Made by a program: the position numbers and the translations under genes. The notes beneath the pieces are model-generated. The model did no database searches and had not been told where the DNA came from. It saw only the letters and a list, made by a program, of their open reading frames with translations. Source: Paenirhizobium selenitireducens ATCC BAA-1503 (GTDB lineage Bacteria; Pseudomonadota; Alphaproteobacteria; Rhizobiales; Rhizobiaceae). From it: a stretch of DNA of 64,000 nucleotides. Below, piece by piece: positions 56,261 to 64,000 of the stretch. The stretch is from positions 62,001-126,000 of the forward strand of contig NZ_JAEG01000002.1 in the NCBI RefSeq assembly GCF_000518785.1, given 5' to 3'. Each line of letters starts with the position of its first letter. Positions within the stretch are counted from its first letter, which is position 1.

Positions 56261-56506
56261 TCAACCCTCGAAGGCGACGCCCAGTTCCTTCGGATTGCGC
56301 CATTTGACGGTGCAGTGGCGCACGCTGCCATCCTCGAAATTCAGCTGGAAGGCGTCGGGGACGTCGAAGGTCTGTTCGAGCACCAGCTTGGCGCCCACGG
56401 CCGATAGATTGCGGACCATGCAGTCGAAGGTGGAATAGCCGCCCGGCAGCACGATACGGGCCGCTTTCAGCGCGCGAAGCCTCGTTGCGGTGCGTCTCTC
56501 GTCCAT
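56261..56506 (-). CDS. PilZ domain protein (c-di-GMP binding)
   Basis: An 81-residue minimal PilZ domain. The two c-di-GMP motifs appear: RRTATRLR (arginine box) and VRNLSAVGAKL (NxSxxG). It is the second PilZ protein in the window. It converges with the ABC ATPase gene. Monocistronic; its target is unknown. Confidence 0.85.
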   Translation of the reverse strand: MDERRTATRLRALKAARIVLPGGYSTFDCMVRNLSAVGAKLVLEQTFDVPDAFQLNFEDGSVRHCTVKWRNPKELGVAFEG

Positions 56507-56603
56507 GGCATTGCTTCCCGTTCGGTTCGTCCGAACGCTATATCGCCATTCGCTAATTTTTCCTTGGCCGCGAGGGCTAATTCCGGCCGCGGCGAAAATA
56601 AAC

Positions 56604-56633
56604 GAGGGGCGGAGGTCGAAACCCCCGCCCCTC
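56604..56633 (-). terminator. Terminator after wrbA
   Basis: GAGGGGCGG (56604-56612) pairs with CCGCCCCTC (56625-56633) around an inner GGT/ACC mini-stem. On the minus strand an AT-rich GTTTATTTT follows. It is located between the wrbA stop and the PilZ gene start. Confidence 0.65.
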
Positions 56634-56669
56634 TTTCAGCCCGCAAGGGGCTAATGCCAGGTGCAATGT

Positions 56670-57266
56670 TCAGGCGAGCTTGGCCGCGACCTTGGCGACA
56701 TGGGCGCCCTGGTAGCGGGCGGCTTCCAGCTCGATCTCGGAGGGCTGACGCGAGCCATCACCATCGGTGATGGTCGAGGCGCCGTAGGGCGAACCGCCCT
56801 TGACGGCTTCGACGCCCATCTGGCCCTGGAAGGCGTAAGGCAGGCCGACGACGACCATGCCGTGGTGCATGAGGGTCGGGATGAAGCCGAGAATGGTCGA
56901 TTCCTGGCCGCCGTGCTGGGTCGCCGAAGAGGTGAAGACCGAGCCGACCTTGCCGACCAGCTTGCCCTGCGCCCAAAGGCCGCCGGTCTGGTCCCAGAAG
57001 TTGCGCATCTGCGAGGCGACCGTGCCAAAACGGGTGCCGGCGCCGACGATGATCGCGTCATACTGGTCGAGTTCGGCGGGCGTGGCGATTTCGGCCGTCT
57101 GGTCCATCTTGAAGTAGGAAGCCTTGGCGACGTCTTCCGGAACCAGTTCCGGAACGCGCTTGACGGTGACGTCTGCGCCGGCCGACTTCGCGCCTTCGGC
57201 AGCGGCGTAGGCCATGGTTTCGATGTGGCCGTAAGCGGAATAGTAGAGAACCAGTACCTTAGCCAT
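56670..57266 (-). CDS. wrbA: NAD(P)H:quinone oxidoreductase WrbA
   Basis: Flavodoxin-like FMN enzyme of 198 aa, the exact family length, performing two-electron quinone reduction in oxidative-stress defence. FMN-binding loops: [44 protein letters not shown] and [26 protein letters not shown] gives a firm start at 57266; an upstream extension to 57377 is not homologous. Divergent from the CinA-like gene. The second quinone reductase in the window, with azoR. Confidence 0.95.
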   Translation of the reverse strand: MAKVLVLYYSAYGHIETMAYAAAEGAKSAGADVTVKRVPELVPEDVAKASYFKMDQTAEIATPAELDQYDAIIVGAGTRFGTVASQMRNFWDQTGGLWAQGKLVGKVGSVFTSSATQHGGQESTILGFIPTLMHHGMVVVGLPYAFQGQMGVEAVKGGSPYGASTITDGDGSRQPSEIELEAARYQGAHVAKVAAKLA

Positions 57267-57501
57267 TTCGTATCTCCTTGTGGGATGGACGTCGAACGCC
57301 CGCGTTGAATTCCATGACGGATATGTAGCCCACTGTGCGTTGCGGACCAGCCACCGCCGCGGCGACGCACTGTTCACTCATCCGCGAAGGAAATCGCATA
57401 TTGGCGTCATATTTCGTGAACGGCTCCGCCTGCGGCTCAGCGCTCTTGCCAAGCCAAGCCGAGCCGATAGAACTGCTCTGCCAACCGATCGGGACAGACT
57501 C

Positions 57502-58290
57502 ATGACTGACACGACCATCAAGACTGCCGCCATGCTCGCCATCGGCGACGAACTCCTGTCCGGCCGGACCAAGGACAAGAATATCGGCCATCTCGCCGAA
57601 GTGCTGACACTGGCCGGGATCGACCTCAAGGAGGTACGGATCGTCGGCGACGAGGAGGACGAGATCGTCGCGGCCCTCAACGCCCTTCGCGCCCGCTACA
57701 CCTACGTCTTCACCTCCGGCGGCATCGGGCCGACCCACGACGACATCACCGCCGATGCCGTGTCGAAGGCCTTCGGCGTGCCGTGCCTGCACGATGCCGG
57801 GGCCATGCGGCTGCTGGGCGAGATGTACGAGCGGCGCAACATGGAATTCACCGAGGCCCGCCAGCGCATGGCGCGCATGCCCGAGGGCAGCCGCCATATC
57901 GCCAATCCGGTGTCGGTCGCGCCGGGCTTCATCATCGGCAATGTCCATGTGATGGCCGGCGTGCCGCAGGTTTTCCAGGCCATGCTCGATTCGGTCGTTT
58001 CCACGCTTCCGGCCGGCGCCAAGGTCCTGTCGCGCTCCATCGCCTGCCCGTTCGGCGAAGGCGACATCGGCACGCTGCTCGGCGCGGTGCAGAAGGCCCA
58101 TCCTCAGACCTCGATCGGTTCCTATCCGCATTTCGACGGACAGCGCTTTTCCACCGAACTGGTGGTGCGGGCGCGCGACGGCGAAGCGCTTGAATCCGCG
58201 GCACGCGCTGTCGTGGCCATGATCGACGCGCTGACCACCGCGCGGGAAGGTGCCCGGGCGAAAGATCTCGGCACCGGCGAACTTGCCTGA
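57502..58290 (+). CDS. Molybdopterin-binding/CinA N-terminal-domain protein
   Basis: A 262-residue protein of the competence/damage-inducible CinA N-terminal (MoCF-fold) family. The hallmark blocks AAMLAIGDELLSGRTKDKNI and FTSGGIGPTHDDITADAV are present. The C-terminal nicotinamide-nucleotide deamidase domain of full CinA is absent, as is common in alphaproteobacteria. Proteins of this type are linked to ADP-ribose pyrophosphatase activity. GGGACAGACTC precedes the start at 57502. Divergent from wrbA. Confidence 0.86.
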   Translation: MTDTTIKTAAMLAIGDELLSGRTKDKNIGHLAEVLTLAGIDLKEVRIVGDEEDEIVAALNALRARYTYVFTSGGIGPTHDDITADAVSKAFGVPCLHDAGAMRLLGEMYERRNMEFTEARQRMARMPEGSRHIANPVSVAPGFIIGNVHVMAGVPQVFQAMLDSVVSTLPAGAKVLSRSIACPFGEGDIGTLLGAVQKAHPQTSIGSYPHFDGQRFSTELVVRARDGEALESAARAVVAMIDALTTAREGARAKDLGTGELA

Positions 58291-58403
58291 GAACTTCGGG
58301 CGAAGGCATGGCCGCTATTGACCGAAGTCAAGGAAGGCCCCAAGGATTGGCGCCATTAATCGATCACGCGGGATGTGACCATCACCGCTCGAGGGAGATA
58401 ATT

Positions 58404-59246
58404 ATGGGCTACAAAACCATTCTTGCCGTCTTGGACACGCCCAGGAACGCGCAGCAAATCACTGATTTTTCTATTTCGCTCGCCGAGCAGTTCCAGTCGC
58501 ATGTGATCGGCCTGCATGCCGAAGCGCTGGCCACCGTGCCGCTGGTCGCACCAATGGAAATCCCCGACCCGTCGACCGTCCAGGCCCTGCAGGACATGGC
58601 CCATGCCGAGACGCTCGACGTCGAGAAGATCTTCCGCGAACGGGCCGAACGCAACGGCACTTCCTATGAGTGGCGCAGCTTCGTCTCCTCTGCCGGCTAC
58701 GGCGCCTCCTCGCTGGTCGACAGCGCCCGCAATTGCGATTTGGTGATCGCCGCGCAGGGTGAGAACACCATCCTGTCGGAGAGCCGGGCCGACCTTGAGC
58801 ACTTCCTGTTCGAGAGCGGCCGTCCGGTGATTCTCGTTCCCTACATCCTGAAGGAGCCGAAGCCGATCAAGCGCGTACTGATCGCCTGGAACGGCTCGCG
58901 CGAGGCGGCCCGCGCCACCTTCGACGCCCTGCCCTTCCTCAAGGCAGCCGATTCCGTCGAGGTCTTTTCGGTCGACCCGCCGGAGACCCGCACCCAGTCG
59001 TCGACCATGGCAGGCGCCGAGATTGCCGCGACACTTGCGCGCCACGGCGTCAACATCACCGTCGTTCGCCAGGAAACGGATCATCTACCGGCTTCGGCGG
59101 CGATCGAGAACCGTCTCTCCGACAGCTCGATCGACCTCTTGGTCATGGGCGCCTACAGCCACAAGCGCTGGTGGGAAATGCTGTTCGGCGGCGTCACCCG
59201 CACCGTGCTCGAATCAATGACGGCGCTGACGCTGCTTTCGCGCTGA
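58404..59246 (+). CDS. Universal stress protein with two tandem Usp domains
   Basis: A 280-residue cytoplasmic protein with two Usp domains: residues 1 to about 150 ([18 protein letters not shown]) and about 155-280 ([20 protein letters not shown]). The C-terminal domain ends with [20 protein letters not shown], the ATP-binding G-x2-G-x9-G-type segment; the first domain lacks it. GAGGGAGATAATT precedes the ATG. Role in stress survival is inferred from family. Monocistronic. Confidence 0.9.
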   Translation: MGYKTILAVLDTPRNAQQITDFSISLAEQFQSHVIGLHAEALATVPLVAPMEIPDPSTVQALQDMAHAETLDVEKIFRERAERNGTSYEWRSFVSSAGYGASSLVDSARNCDLVIAAQGENTILSESRADLEHFLFESGRPVILVPYILKEPKPIKRVLIAWNGSREAARATFDALPFLKAADSVEVFSVDPPETRTQSSTMAGAEIAATLARHGVNITVVRQETDHLPASAAIENRLSDSSIDLLVMGAYSHKRWWEMLFGGVTRTVLESMTALTLLSR

Positions 59247-59250
59247 CGCC

Positions 59251-59277
59251 AAGGGGCAAGCCCTTGCCTTGCCCCTT
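59251..59277 (+). terminator. Hairpin after the universal stress protein gene
   Basis: AAGGGGCAAG (59251-59260) pairs perfectly with CTTGCCCCTT (59268-59277) over seven bases, five bases after the stop. No T-run follows. Confidence 0.5.
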
Positions 59278-59463
59278 CAAATACCGCTAATAGCAGCGGG
59301 CAAGGACCCAGGCCCTTGCGGGCAAGTTTCGCGCGGCGCCAGCCGCGCGATCGGCGTCACCGGTCAGGCCGGACGCTGTCGCATTTCCCGCAACCGGCCG
59401 GTCTCGAAACCGCCGGGAAACGCCGGCAATTCAAAAAACACGCCTGCGCGGAGCCCCAGATCG

Positions 59464-59961
59464 ATGTCCCTGCCCGATAAAGCCTTTCCCGTTTCCTGGG
59501 ATCAGTTCCACCGCGATGCCCGGGCGCTGGCCTGGCGGCTCGCCGGCCTCAAACAGGATTTCCGCGCCATCGTCTGCATCACCCGCGGCGGCCTGGTACC
59601 GGCGGCGATCATCTCGCGCGAACTGAACATCCGGCTGATCGAAACGGTCTGCATCGCCTCCTATCACGACTATACCAGCCAGGGCGACATGAACCTCTTG
59701 AAGGGCATTTCCGCCGAATTGACCACTGAAGGTGGCAAGGGCGTGCTGGTCATCGACGACCTGACCGATACCGGCAAGACGGCGACCGAGGTCCGGGCCA
59801 TGATGCCGAATGCGCATTTCGCCTGCGTCTATGCCAAGCCGAAGGGCGTGCCGACCGTCGACACCTTCGTCACCGAAGTCAGCCAGGACACCTGGATCTA
59901 TTTCCCCTGGGACATGGGCTTCACCTACCAGGAACCGATCGCCAAAAAACATGGCGGCTGA
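59464..59961 (+). CDS. gpt: Xanthine-guanine phosphoribosyltransferase
   Basis: Purine salvage enzyme of 165 aa that makes GMP, XMP and IMP from bases and PRPP. The PRPP-binding motif is [13 protein letters not shown] near residue 100; [17 protein letters not shown] and WIYFPWDMG, the base-binding aromatic region, are characteristic of Gpt. The start at 59464 ([15 protein letters not shown]) fits the family; an upstream ATG at 59269 is not homologous. Confidence 0.95.
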   Translation: MSLPDKAFPVSWDQFHRDARALAWRLAGLKQDFRAIVCITRGGLVPAAIISRELNIRLIETVCIASYHDYTSQGDMNLLKGISAELTTEGGKGVLVIDDLTDTGKTATEVRAMMPNAHFACVYAKPKGVPTVDTFVTEVSQDTWIYFPWDMGFTYQEPIAKKHGG

Positions 59962-60000
59962 GCCACACCGGGCGGCTTAAGCGCTGCACGACAAGAAACG

Positions 60001-60037
60001 ACCAAGGGCGCGATATTCTCGCGCCCTTGGTCGTTTT
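60001..60037. terminator. Bidirectional terminator between gpt and the RTX protease gene
   Basis: A perfect 13-bp stem (60001-60013 with 60019-60031) and five-base loop. CGTTTT follows on the plus strand and CGTTTCTT on the minus strand. It sits between convergent gene ends. Confidence 0.85.
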
Positions 60038-60059
60038 CGTTCCGGCCAGAGGCTGGACC

Positions 60060-62273
60060 TCAGATGACGGCGAAGTCCAGGTGGGTCAGCAGCAGGCTCG
60101 GGTTGAGCACGGCGATCAGCGTGCTGCCGCCGGCCGCGCTGCCATTGGTGTCATAGTAGAGCTCGCCGGTATCGCTCTCGTAGATCAACCGATCGCTCGC
60201 ATCCTCGGCCAGACCGCTGGTGTTGCGAACAAAAGCCGTCGACGCGAGCGCGCCTGCCGCGCCGAGCGCAGTGAACACGCTGTTCTCCAGCCAGATCACG
60301 TCGTCGGCGACCGAGAAGTCGGTGATCGTGTCGACATTGGTGGCGGCGTTGGGCGCCGAGTGGAAGACGAAGGCGTCGATACCTGTGCCGCCCGTCAGCG
60401 TATCATTGCCGATACTGCCATACAGCCTGTCAACGCCGGCTCCGCCCAGAATGGTGTCATCGCCTGCTCCACCGTTGATGGTGTTGTTGGCACCGTTGCC
60501 GACAATGACATTGTCCAACGCATTGCCGGTGCCGTTGATACTGCTGGAACCGCGAAGCGTCAGCCGTTCGATTGTCGCATAGCCCACCAGCGAGCGCGTG
60601 ATGGTCGAGACGATCGCATCATTGCCGCCCGAGTCGGTGACCGTGTCGTTCTCGGCGCCGAGCATGTAGGTATCGTTGCCCAGACCGCCGATCAACGTAT
60701 CAAGACCGGCAGCGCCATCGAGCACGTTGTTGCCGGCATTGCCGGTGATGATGTTGGCAAGTCCATTGCCCGTGCCGTTGATATTCGCGGACCCGGTGAG
60801 CGTGAGGCGTTCGATCGTCGCATAGGCAGCCAGCGTGCGGCTGATCGTCGAGGTGATGGTATCCGTGCCGCCGCTGTCGATGACGGTGTCGTTTTCGTTC
60901 GTCAGCGCATAGGTGTCGTTGCCGATGCCGCCGTTCAGCGTATCGGCGCCGCCCCGCCCGAACAGGACGTCATTGCCGCTGCCGCCGTTGAGAACGTTGG
61001 CTGCACTGTTGCCATAGAGGATGTCGTTTCCGGATCCGCCGGTCGCATTCTCGATGATCGTTCCACGGGCGATACCGAGGTTTCCGATCAGCCCGCCGGT
61101 ATCGGAATAGGTTTCCGGATTGAGGTCGATGCGTTGCGCGGCCGTCACCCAGCTGAAGTTGAGCGTGTCGATACCGCCAGTATCAACGATCGTGCGTGCC
61201 ACGTGATCGCCGAAATCCGACTGGAAGTTGTAGGTGTTGTTTCCGGCGTTGATCGCGGTGACGCCATAGAGGTCGCGCATGGCCAGAATGTCAGCGATCA
61301 TCGGGGTCACGATGAAGGCATAGCTCGCCTCGACATAGGTGTTATCGGTTTGCGAGAAGTAGGACATGATCGTGGCCTGCCACGAATCGTTGGCATAGTT
61401 GTTGTCGACGCCGTAGGTCGCGTTGCCGTTGTAGTTGCCGGCATGACCAAGGCCCAGAGCGTGACCGATTTCGTGGATATAGGTCTGCAGCGAATAGCTG
61501 TTGCGCGTCGTGCCGTAGGAATCGAGCCAGTCGGTCGATACGTTGACGAACGACGACACGATCGTATTGCCCGTCGTCGTAGAGGTCGAGTAGGCACTAT
61601 TAGGATCGCTGTCGTCGAACGTGATCTGCGCCGTGCCGGATGTGAGCGTGAAGCGGATGCCGGTAGCCGCCGTCCAGGCATTGAACGCCCAGATCGCCAT
61701 TTGCTGGCCGGCAGCGGTCAGCGCCGTGATGTTGACGGTCAGGGACTGTCCGGCATTGATGTCGAAGGCACGACGGCTCGCGCCCTCCGATTCCCAATAG
61801 CCGTTCGTCAGCTGGTTGGCGATCTGGTCGTTGGTGTAGACGGTCGGCGGCGGTGCGACGGCAGCCGTCAGCGTGTAGCCGCCAGAGTAGGCGTTGTTCA
61901 GGCCGCGTGCGTTCAGATAGTAGGTGCCGCTGGCCGTCGCGGTGAAGGTGATGGCGGAATTATAGCCGCTCGTACCGCCATCATCGTCTCCGACCAGGAT
62001 CGAACCACCCGAATTCAGCAATTCGAGGTAGGTGTCATAGACGGGACTGCCGCCCGAACCGTTCAGGGTGAACGTATAGGTCTGCCCCGCGGTCAGCTGG
62101 ATCCGGACCCAGTCATTATCACCGACCGCCGCCAAAGTACCGGTGAAGCTGTCGCCCGCCGCCATGGTATAGCCGGTGCCGGTGCTCGCGGCGGCGTCGG
62201 TAGTCTCGGTAAAGCTTGCATTCGTGTTGGCGGACGTTGCCGCGAGCACGGAAGAACTGTCGTTGATGCCCAT
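60060..62273 (-). CDS. Serralysin-like RTX metalloprotease (M10B)
   Basis: A 737-residue secreted zinc protease. No Sec signal; secretion by a type I (RTX) exporter is expected from the C-terminal repeats and end. In order: an N-terminal pre-peptidase (PPC-like) beta domain at about 30-140 (GDSFTGTLAAVGDNDWVRI, then YTFTLNGSGG), a catalytic domain with zinc site HEIGHALGLGH near residue 265 and Met-turn TIMSYF near 302, then RTX nonapeptides from about 410 (GGSGNDILYG, GGAGDDTILGG). The PPC domain is in an unusual N-terminal position. An 81-residue unit is repeated in tandem. It starts 23 bp after the stop of a small secreted gene. Confidence 0.9.
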   Translation of the reverse strand: MGINDSSSVLAATSANTNASFTETTDAAASTGTGYTMAAGDSFTGTLAAVGDNDWVRIQLTAGQTYTFTLNGSGGSPVYDTYLELLNSGGSILVGDDDGGTSGYNSAITFTATASGTYYLNARGLNNAYSGGYTLTAAVAPPPTVYTNDQIANQLTNGYWESEGASRRAFDINAGQSLTVNITALTAAGQQMAIWAFNAWTAATGIRFTLTSGTAQITFDDSDPNSAYSTSTTTGNTIVSSFVNVSTDWLDSYGTTRNSYSLQTYIHEIGHALGLGHAGNYNGNATYGVDNNYANDSWQATIMSYFSQTDNTYVEASYAFIVTPMIADILAMRDLYGVTAINAGNNTYNFQSDFGDHVARTIVDTGGIDTLNFSWVTAAQRIDLNPETYSDTGGLIGNLGIARGTIIENATGGSGNDILYGNSAANVLNGGSGNDVLFGRGGADTLNGGIGNDTYALTNENDTVIDSGGTDTITSTISRTLAAYATIERLTLTGSANINGTGNGLANIITGNAGNNVLDGAAGLDTLIGGLGNDTYMLGAENDTVTDSGGNDAIVSTITRSLVGYATIERLTLRGSSSINGTGNALDNVIVGNGANNTINGGAGDDTILGGAGVDRLYGSIGNDTLTGGTGIDAFVFHSAPNAATNVDTITDFSVADDVIWLENSVFTALGAAGALASTAFVRNTSGLAEDASDRLIYESDTGELYYDTNGSAAGGSTLIAVLNPSLLLTHLDFAVI
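60438..60923 (-). repeat. Tandem 243-bp (81-residue) repeat inside the RTX protease
   Basis: Two adjacent units, 60923-60681 and 60680-60438, each begin GNDTY-x-L-x3-ENDTV and continue through a YATIERLTL-x-GS-x2-INGTGN block. The period is 81 residues. It combines an RTX calcium turn with a beta-helix spacer. Confidence 0.8.
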
Positions 62274-62296
62274 TGCGGCAAATCTCCTCGCCTAAA

Positions 62297-62725
62297 TCAG
62301 GGTTTTGGGAACTGGATTTTCGATGCCATGACAAGACCGCGCGCAAATTCGCGCAGCGACCGCTTGTTCAATTCTGCATCCGAGATTGTCGTGGTGATGA
62401 CGGGTCCAAGCACGTAGCCGCCCGGCGAATTCTTCTTGCCGCTCCAGGCGAGCCGCCCGGCGATCGCATACTTGTCGATCTTGAGGATATCGAGCCTGAT
62501 GACATTGCCGACAGGCTTTTCCGCGGCGGCGCCCTCGCGCACCATAAGCTGCGGGTATTTCAGCCGCACCTCCTTGGCCACCTCGGCGCAGGCCGCCCTG
62601 TAGGCGTCGGCGTTCTTGGCCGTCGCAGGCGTATCGCAATAAAGCACGGGCACGCCGGCAGCGGAAGCACTGCCCGTCCCGACAATCGCCATCACAAAGG
62701 GAACCATCCAGGTGAAATATTTCAT
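62297..62725 (-). CDS. Small secreted hypothetical protein next to the RTX protease
   Basis: A 142-residue protein with a signal peptide (MVPFVMAIVGTGSASA, cut near residue 22). Two cysteines lie in the mature part (LYCDTPATAK and YRAACAEV), then KLDILKIDKYAIAGRLAWSG-like beta strands and a C-terminal helix. The upstream ribosome site is weak. It ends 23 bp before the protease start, so co-transcription is likely. Its size, export and position recall protease inhibitors (Inh) beside serralysins elsewhere, but no sequence match to Inh is seen. Function unassigned. Confidence 0.65.
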   Translation of the reverse strand: MKYFTWMVPFVMAIVGTGSASAAGVPVLYCDTPATAKNADAYRAACAEVAKEVRLKYPQLMVREGAAAEKPVGNVIRLDILKIDKYAIAGRLAWSGKKNSPGGYVLGPVITTTISDAELNKRSLREFARGLVMASKIQFPKP

Positions 62726-63430
62726 AGATTGACCAAGCTCTGGAGAACGCGTTGCGCGCGCGTCGGATATGCGCAAGACTCTATCGGATCGACGCAAATT
62801 AGCAATCCGAGAAGCGCGGCGGATCAGACCATGTTTGGGCAAATCCGTCCGCCCTGCCGGAACCGGCCTGCCCCAAAAAACTGTGGCCGAAATCCTTTCA
62901 TGAAGGTTAATGCGGTCGGCGAACGAGACCCGCCGAATCCTGCCGCCGGCGGCGGTCCAAGGAAAATCCAAACGATTCCATCGACATGGCTCCTTTCCCC
63001 GTTTTCCACAGGCGGTAACCACAATATCTTGTATTAATAAATTCGTCATAACCCACCCCTTGACGGAATCAGGCCTTTTAAAGTTAATGCATTCTTATGT
63101 TGCGGCGGCGACTGAACCGGACATAACGAGGCCGGTTCGTTCCAGTAAAATCGCGAGGCGTAAGCACGGGTCCGGGCCATGAGGCCTGCCACCCGACCAG
63201 CCTTTCTGCGCGATATTTAACCGCCGAAAACATGATGCGGGGACTGGCGGCAATAAACTGTTAATACTATATTTAGCGTTTGCAGCCAAAATCACCACAA
63301 GATACAGAGTGTCCATCTCCGGATGATTCACCTGACTGACGGATGAAAAACTGGCTGCGCGCGTTCAAACCGTGCGGCCGGACGGGGACTTCATGCGCCG
63401 TCGGCGGCGCTTAAATTTCGAGGGACGAAG
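62726..63430. other. 705-bp intergenic region upstream of nrdJ
   Basis: AT-rich in its second half, without a credible gene; a minus-strand frame reaching 63049 is an unsupported extension of the small secreted gene. It holds the nrdJ control region and a single NrdR-box-like site at 63019-63034, in addition to the phased pair given separately. I find no convincing cobalamin riboswitch. Confidence 0.6.
63264..63310 (+). promoter_or_regulatory. Two phased NrdR-box-like sites upstream of nrdJ
   Basis: ATACTATATTTAGCGT (63264-63279) and CCACAAGATACAGAGT (63295-63310) resemble the NrdR box acaCwAtATaTwGtgt. Core matches are 9 of 10 and 8 of 10. Their centres are 31 bp apart, the three-turn phasing of genuine tandem NrdR boxes. 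NrdR would repress nrdJ when dATP is high. Confidence 0.6.
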
Positions 63431-64000
63431 ATGCGCATTGAGAGACGTTTCACCAAGCCGGGCCAATCGCGATATGCGGAAATCGAATTCCGCCAGGCGG
63501 TGAGCGAGATCAAGAATCCCGACGGCTCGATCGTCTTCCGTCTGGCCGACATCGCCGTGCCGGCGCAGTTCTCCCAGGTCGCCACCGACGTTCTGGCACA
63601 GAAGTACTTCCGCAAGGCCGGCGTGCCGAAACTGCTGAAAAAGGTCGAGGAGAACGACGTTCCCTCCTTCCTCTGGCGCTCCGTGCCCGACGCCGAAGCG
63701 CTGAAGGCGCTGCCGGAAAACGAGCGCTTCGGCTCGGAAACCGATGCCCGCCAGGTGTTCGACCGTCTTGCCGGCACCTGGGCCTACTGGGGCTGGAAGG
63801 GCAAGTATTTCACCTCGGAAGAAGACGCCCTCGCCTTCCGCGACGAACTCGCCTACATGCTCGCCACCCAGCGCGTCGCCCCGAACTCGCCGCAGTGGTT
63901 CAACACCGGCCTGCACTGGGCCTATGGCATCGACGGCCCCGGCCAGGGCCATTTCTACATCGATCCGTTCACGGCCAAGCTCGTCAAGTCGAAGTCGGCC
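63431..64000 (+). CDS. nrdJ: Vitamin B12-dependent ribonucleotide reductase, N-terminal part cut by window edge
   Basis: The first 190 codons of class II (adenosylcobalamin-dependent) ribonucleotide reductase, which makes dNTPs with or without oxygen. The N-terminus MRIERRFTKPGQSRYAEIEF, and the family region QRVAPNSPQWFNTGLHWAYG, match rhizobial NrdJ. The gene runs off the window. AGGGACGAAG precedes the ATG. Located behind paired NrdR-like boxes. Confidence 0.95.
   Translation, partial: MRIERRFTKPGQSRYAEIEFRQAVSEIKNPDGSIVFRLADIAVPAQFSQVATDVLAQKYFRKAGVPKLLKKVEENDVPSFLWRSVPDAEALKALPENERFGSETDARQVFDRLAGTWAYWGWKGKYFTSEEDALAFRDELAYMLATQRVAPNSPQWFNTGLHWAYGIDGPGQGHFYIDPFTAKLVKSKSA

Noticed and set aside
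60027..62417. 796-codon open frame antisense to the serralysin gene
   Set aside because: Its repeats are the reverse reading of the RTX repeats; the sense strand has HEIGHALGLGH and RTX motifs.
63019..63034. Third NrdR box
   Set aside because: The core CAATATCTTG matches well, but it has no partner at 31 bp on either side and is about 400 bp from nrdJ.
63181..63220. Cobalamin riboswitch before nrdJ
   Set aside because: A GCCACCC...ACCAGCC stretch faintly recalls the B12 box, but the conserved core and stems cannot be built. A covariance-model search (Rfam Cobalamin) would settle it.

Overview
The window is a GC-rich chromosomal segment of an alphaproteobacterium, most likely a member of the Rhizobiaceae (Hyphomicrobiales). 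The evidence is gene content and order: an ExoR-type regulator, a FadL-type porin, valS, a PopZ-type polar organiser, TolC and a Pcm-like methyltransferase lie in one run. AldR/Ald, a HlyU-family protein and a class II ribonucleotide reductase (NrdJ) are also present. Species-level identity cannot be read from the sequence alone. Both ends cut genes: argS at the left and nrdJ at the right. No insertion sequences, CRISPR arrays, rRNA genes or prophage modules were seen.

Layout. 1-5.5 kb: argS (partial), dgt, erpA, an NCS2 purine permease and xthA. 5.7-16.7 kb: a hypothetical protein, exoR, fadL-like, valS, popZ, tolC, a pcm-like gene, a small secreted protein, tRNA-Cys and a small membrane protein. 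16.9-20.1 kb: tRNA-Asn, a FlbD-like small protein, a zinc-sensing (CZB) diguanylate cyclase and photolyase. 20.3-25.2 kb: a cysteine synthase / AlaX editing factor / sulfurtransferase-GNAT fusion operon, a DUF4344 metallopeptidase and a DUF1203 protein. 25.3-32.7 kb: ald with divergent aldR, a PilZ protein, a Tat-exported CpdB-like nucleotidase, a LysR regulator divergent from azoR, and a membrane GGDEF protein. 32.7-40.9 kb: an Amt-PAS-GGDEF-EAL fusion, a HlyU-like protein, a glycerophosphodiesterase, ilvA, trkH and a secreted hypothetical protein.

41.1-51.2 kb is the accessory-looking part. A compact bidirectional cluster encodes a RibA-type GTP cyclohydrolase II, a stand-alone RibD-type reductase, a 6-pyruvoyltetrahydropterin-synthase homologue lacking canonical active-site residues, a zinc-type alcohol dehydrogenase, a GT4 glycosyltransferase, two methyltransferases, a CDP-alcohol phosphotransferase, a multi-TM flippase-like protein, an alkaline-phosphatase-superfamily membrane enzyme and a cytochrome b561. 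It looks like an uncharacterised pathway making a GTP-derived, glycosylated and methylated compound, possibly joined to a lipid. It is the best candidate here for an undescribed system. tRNA-Leu follows it.

52.3-64 kb: a complete Fe/polyamine/phosphonate-type ABC importer, a second PilZ protein, wrbA, a CinA-N-like protein, a tandem universal stress protein, gpt, a serralysin-like RTX metalloprotease with a small secreted neighbour, and the start of nrdJ behind two correctly phased NrdR-box-like sites.

Cyclic-di-GMP is a recurring theme: one CZB-GGDEF protein, one membrane GGDEF protein, one Amt-PAS-GGDEF-EAL protein and two PilZ proteins. The last two enzymes are translationally coupled and probably link ammonium status to c-di-GMP.
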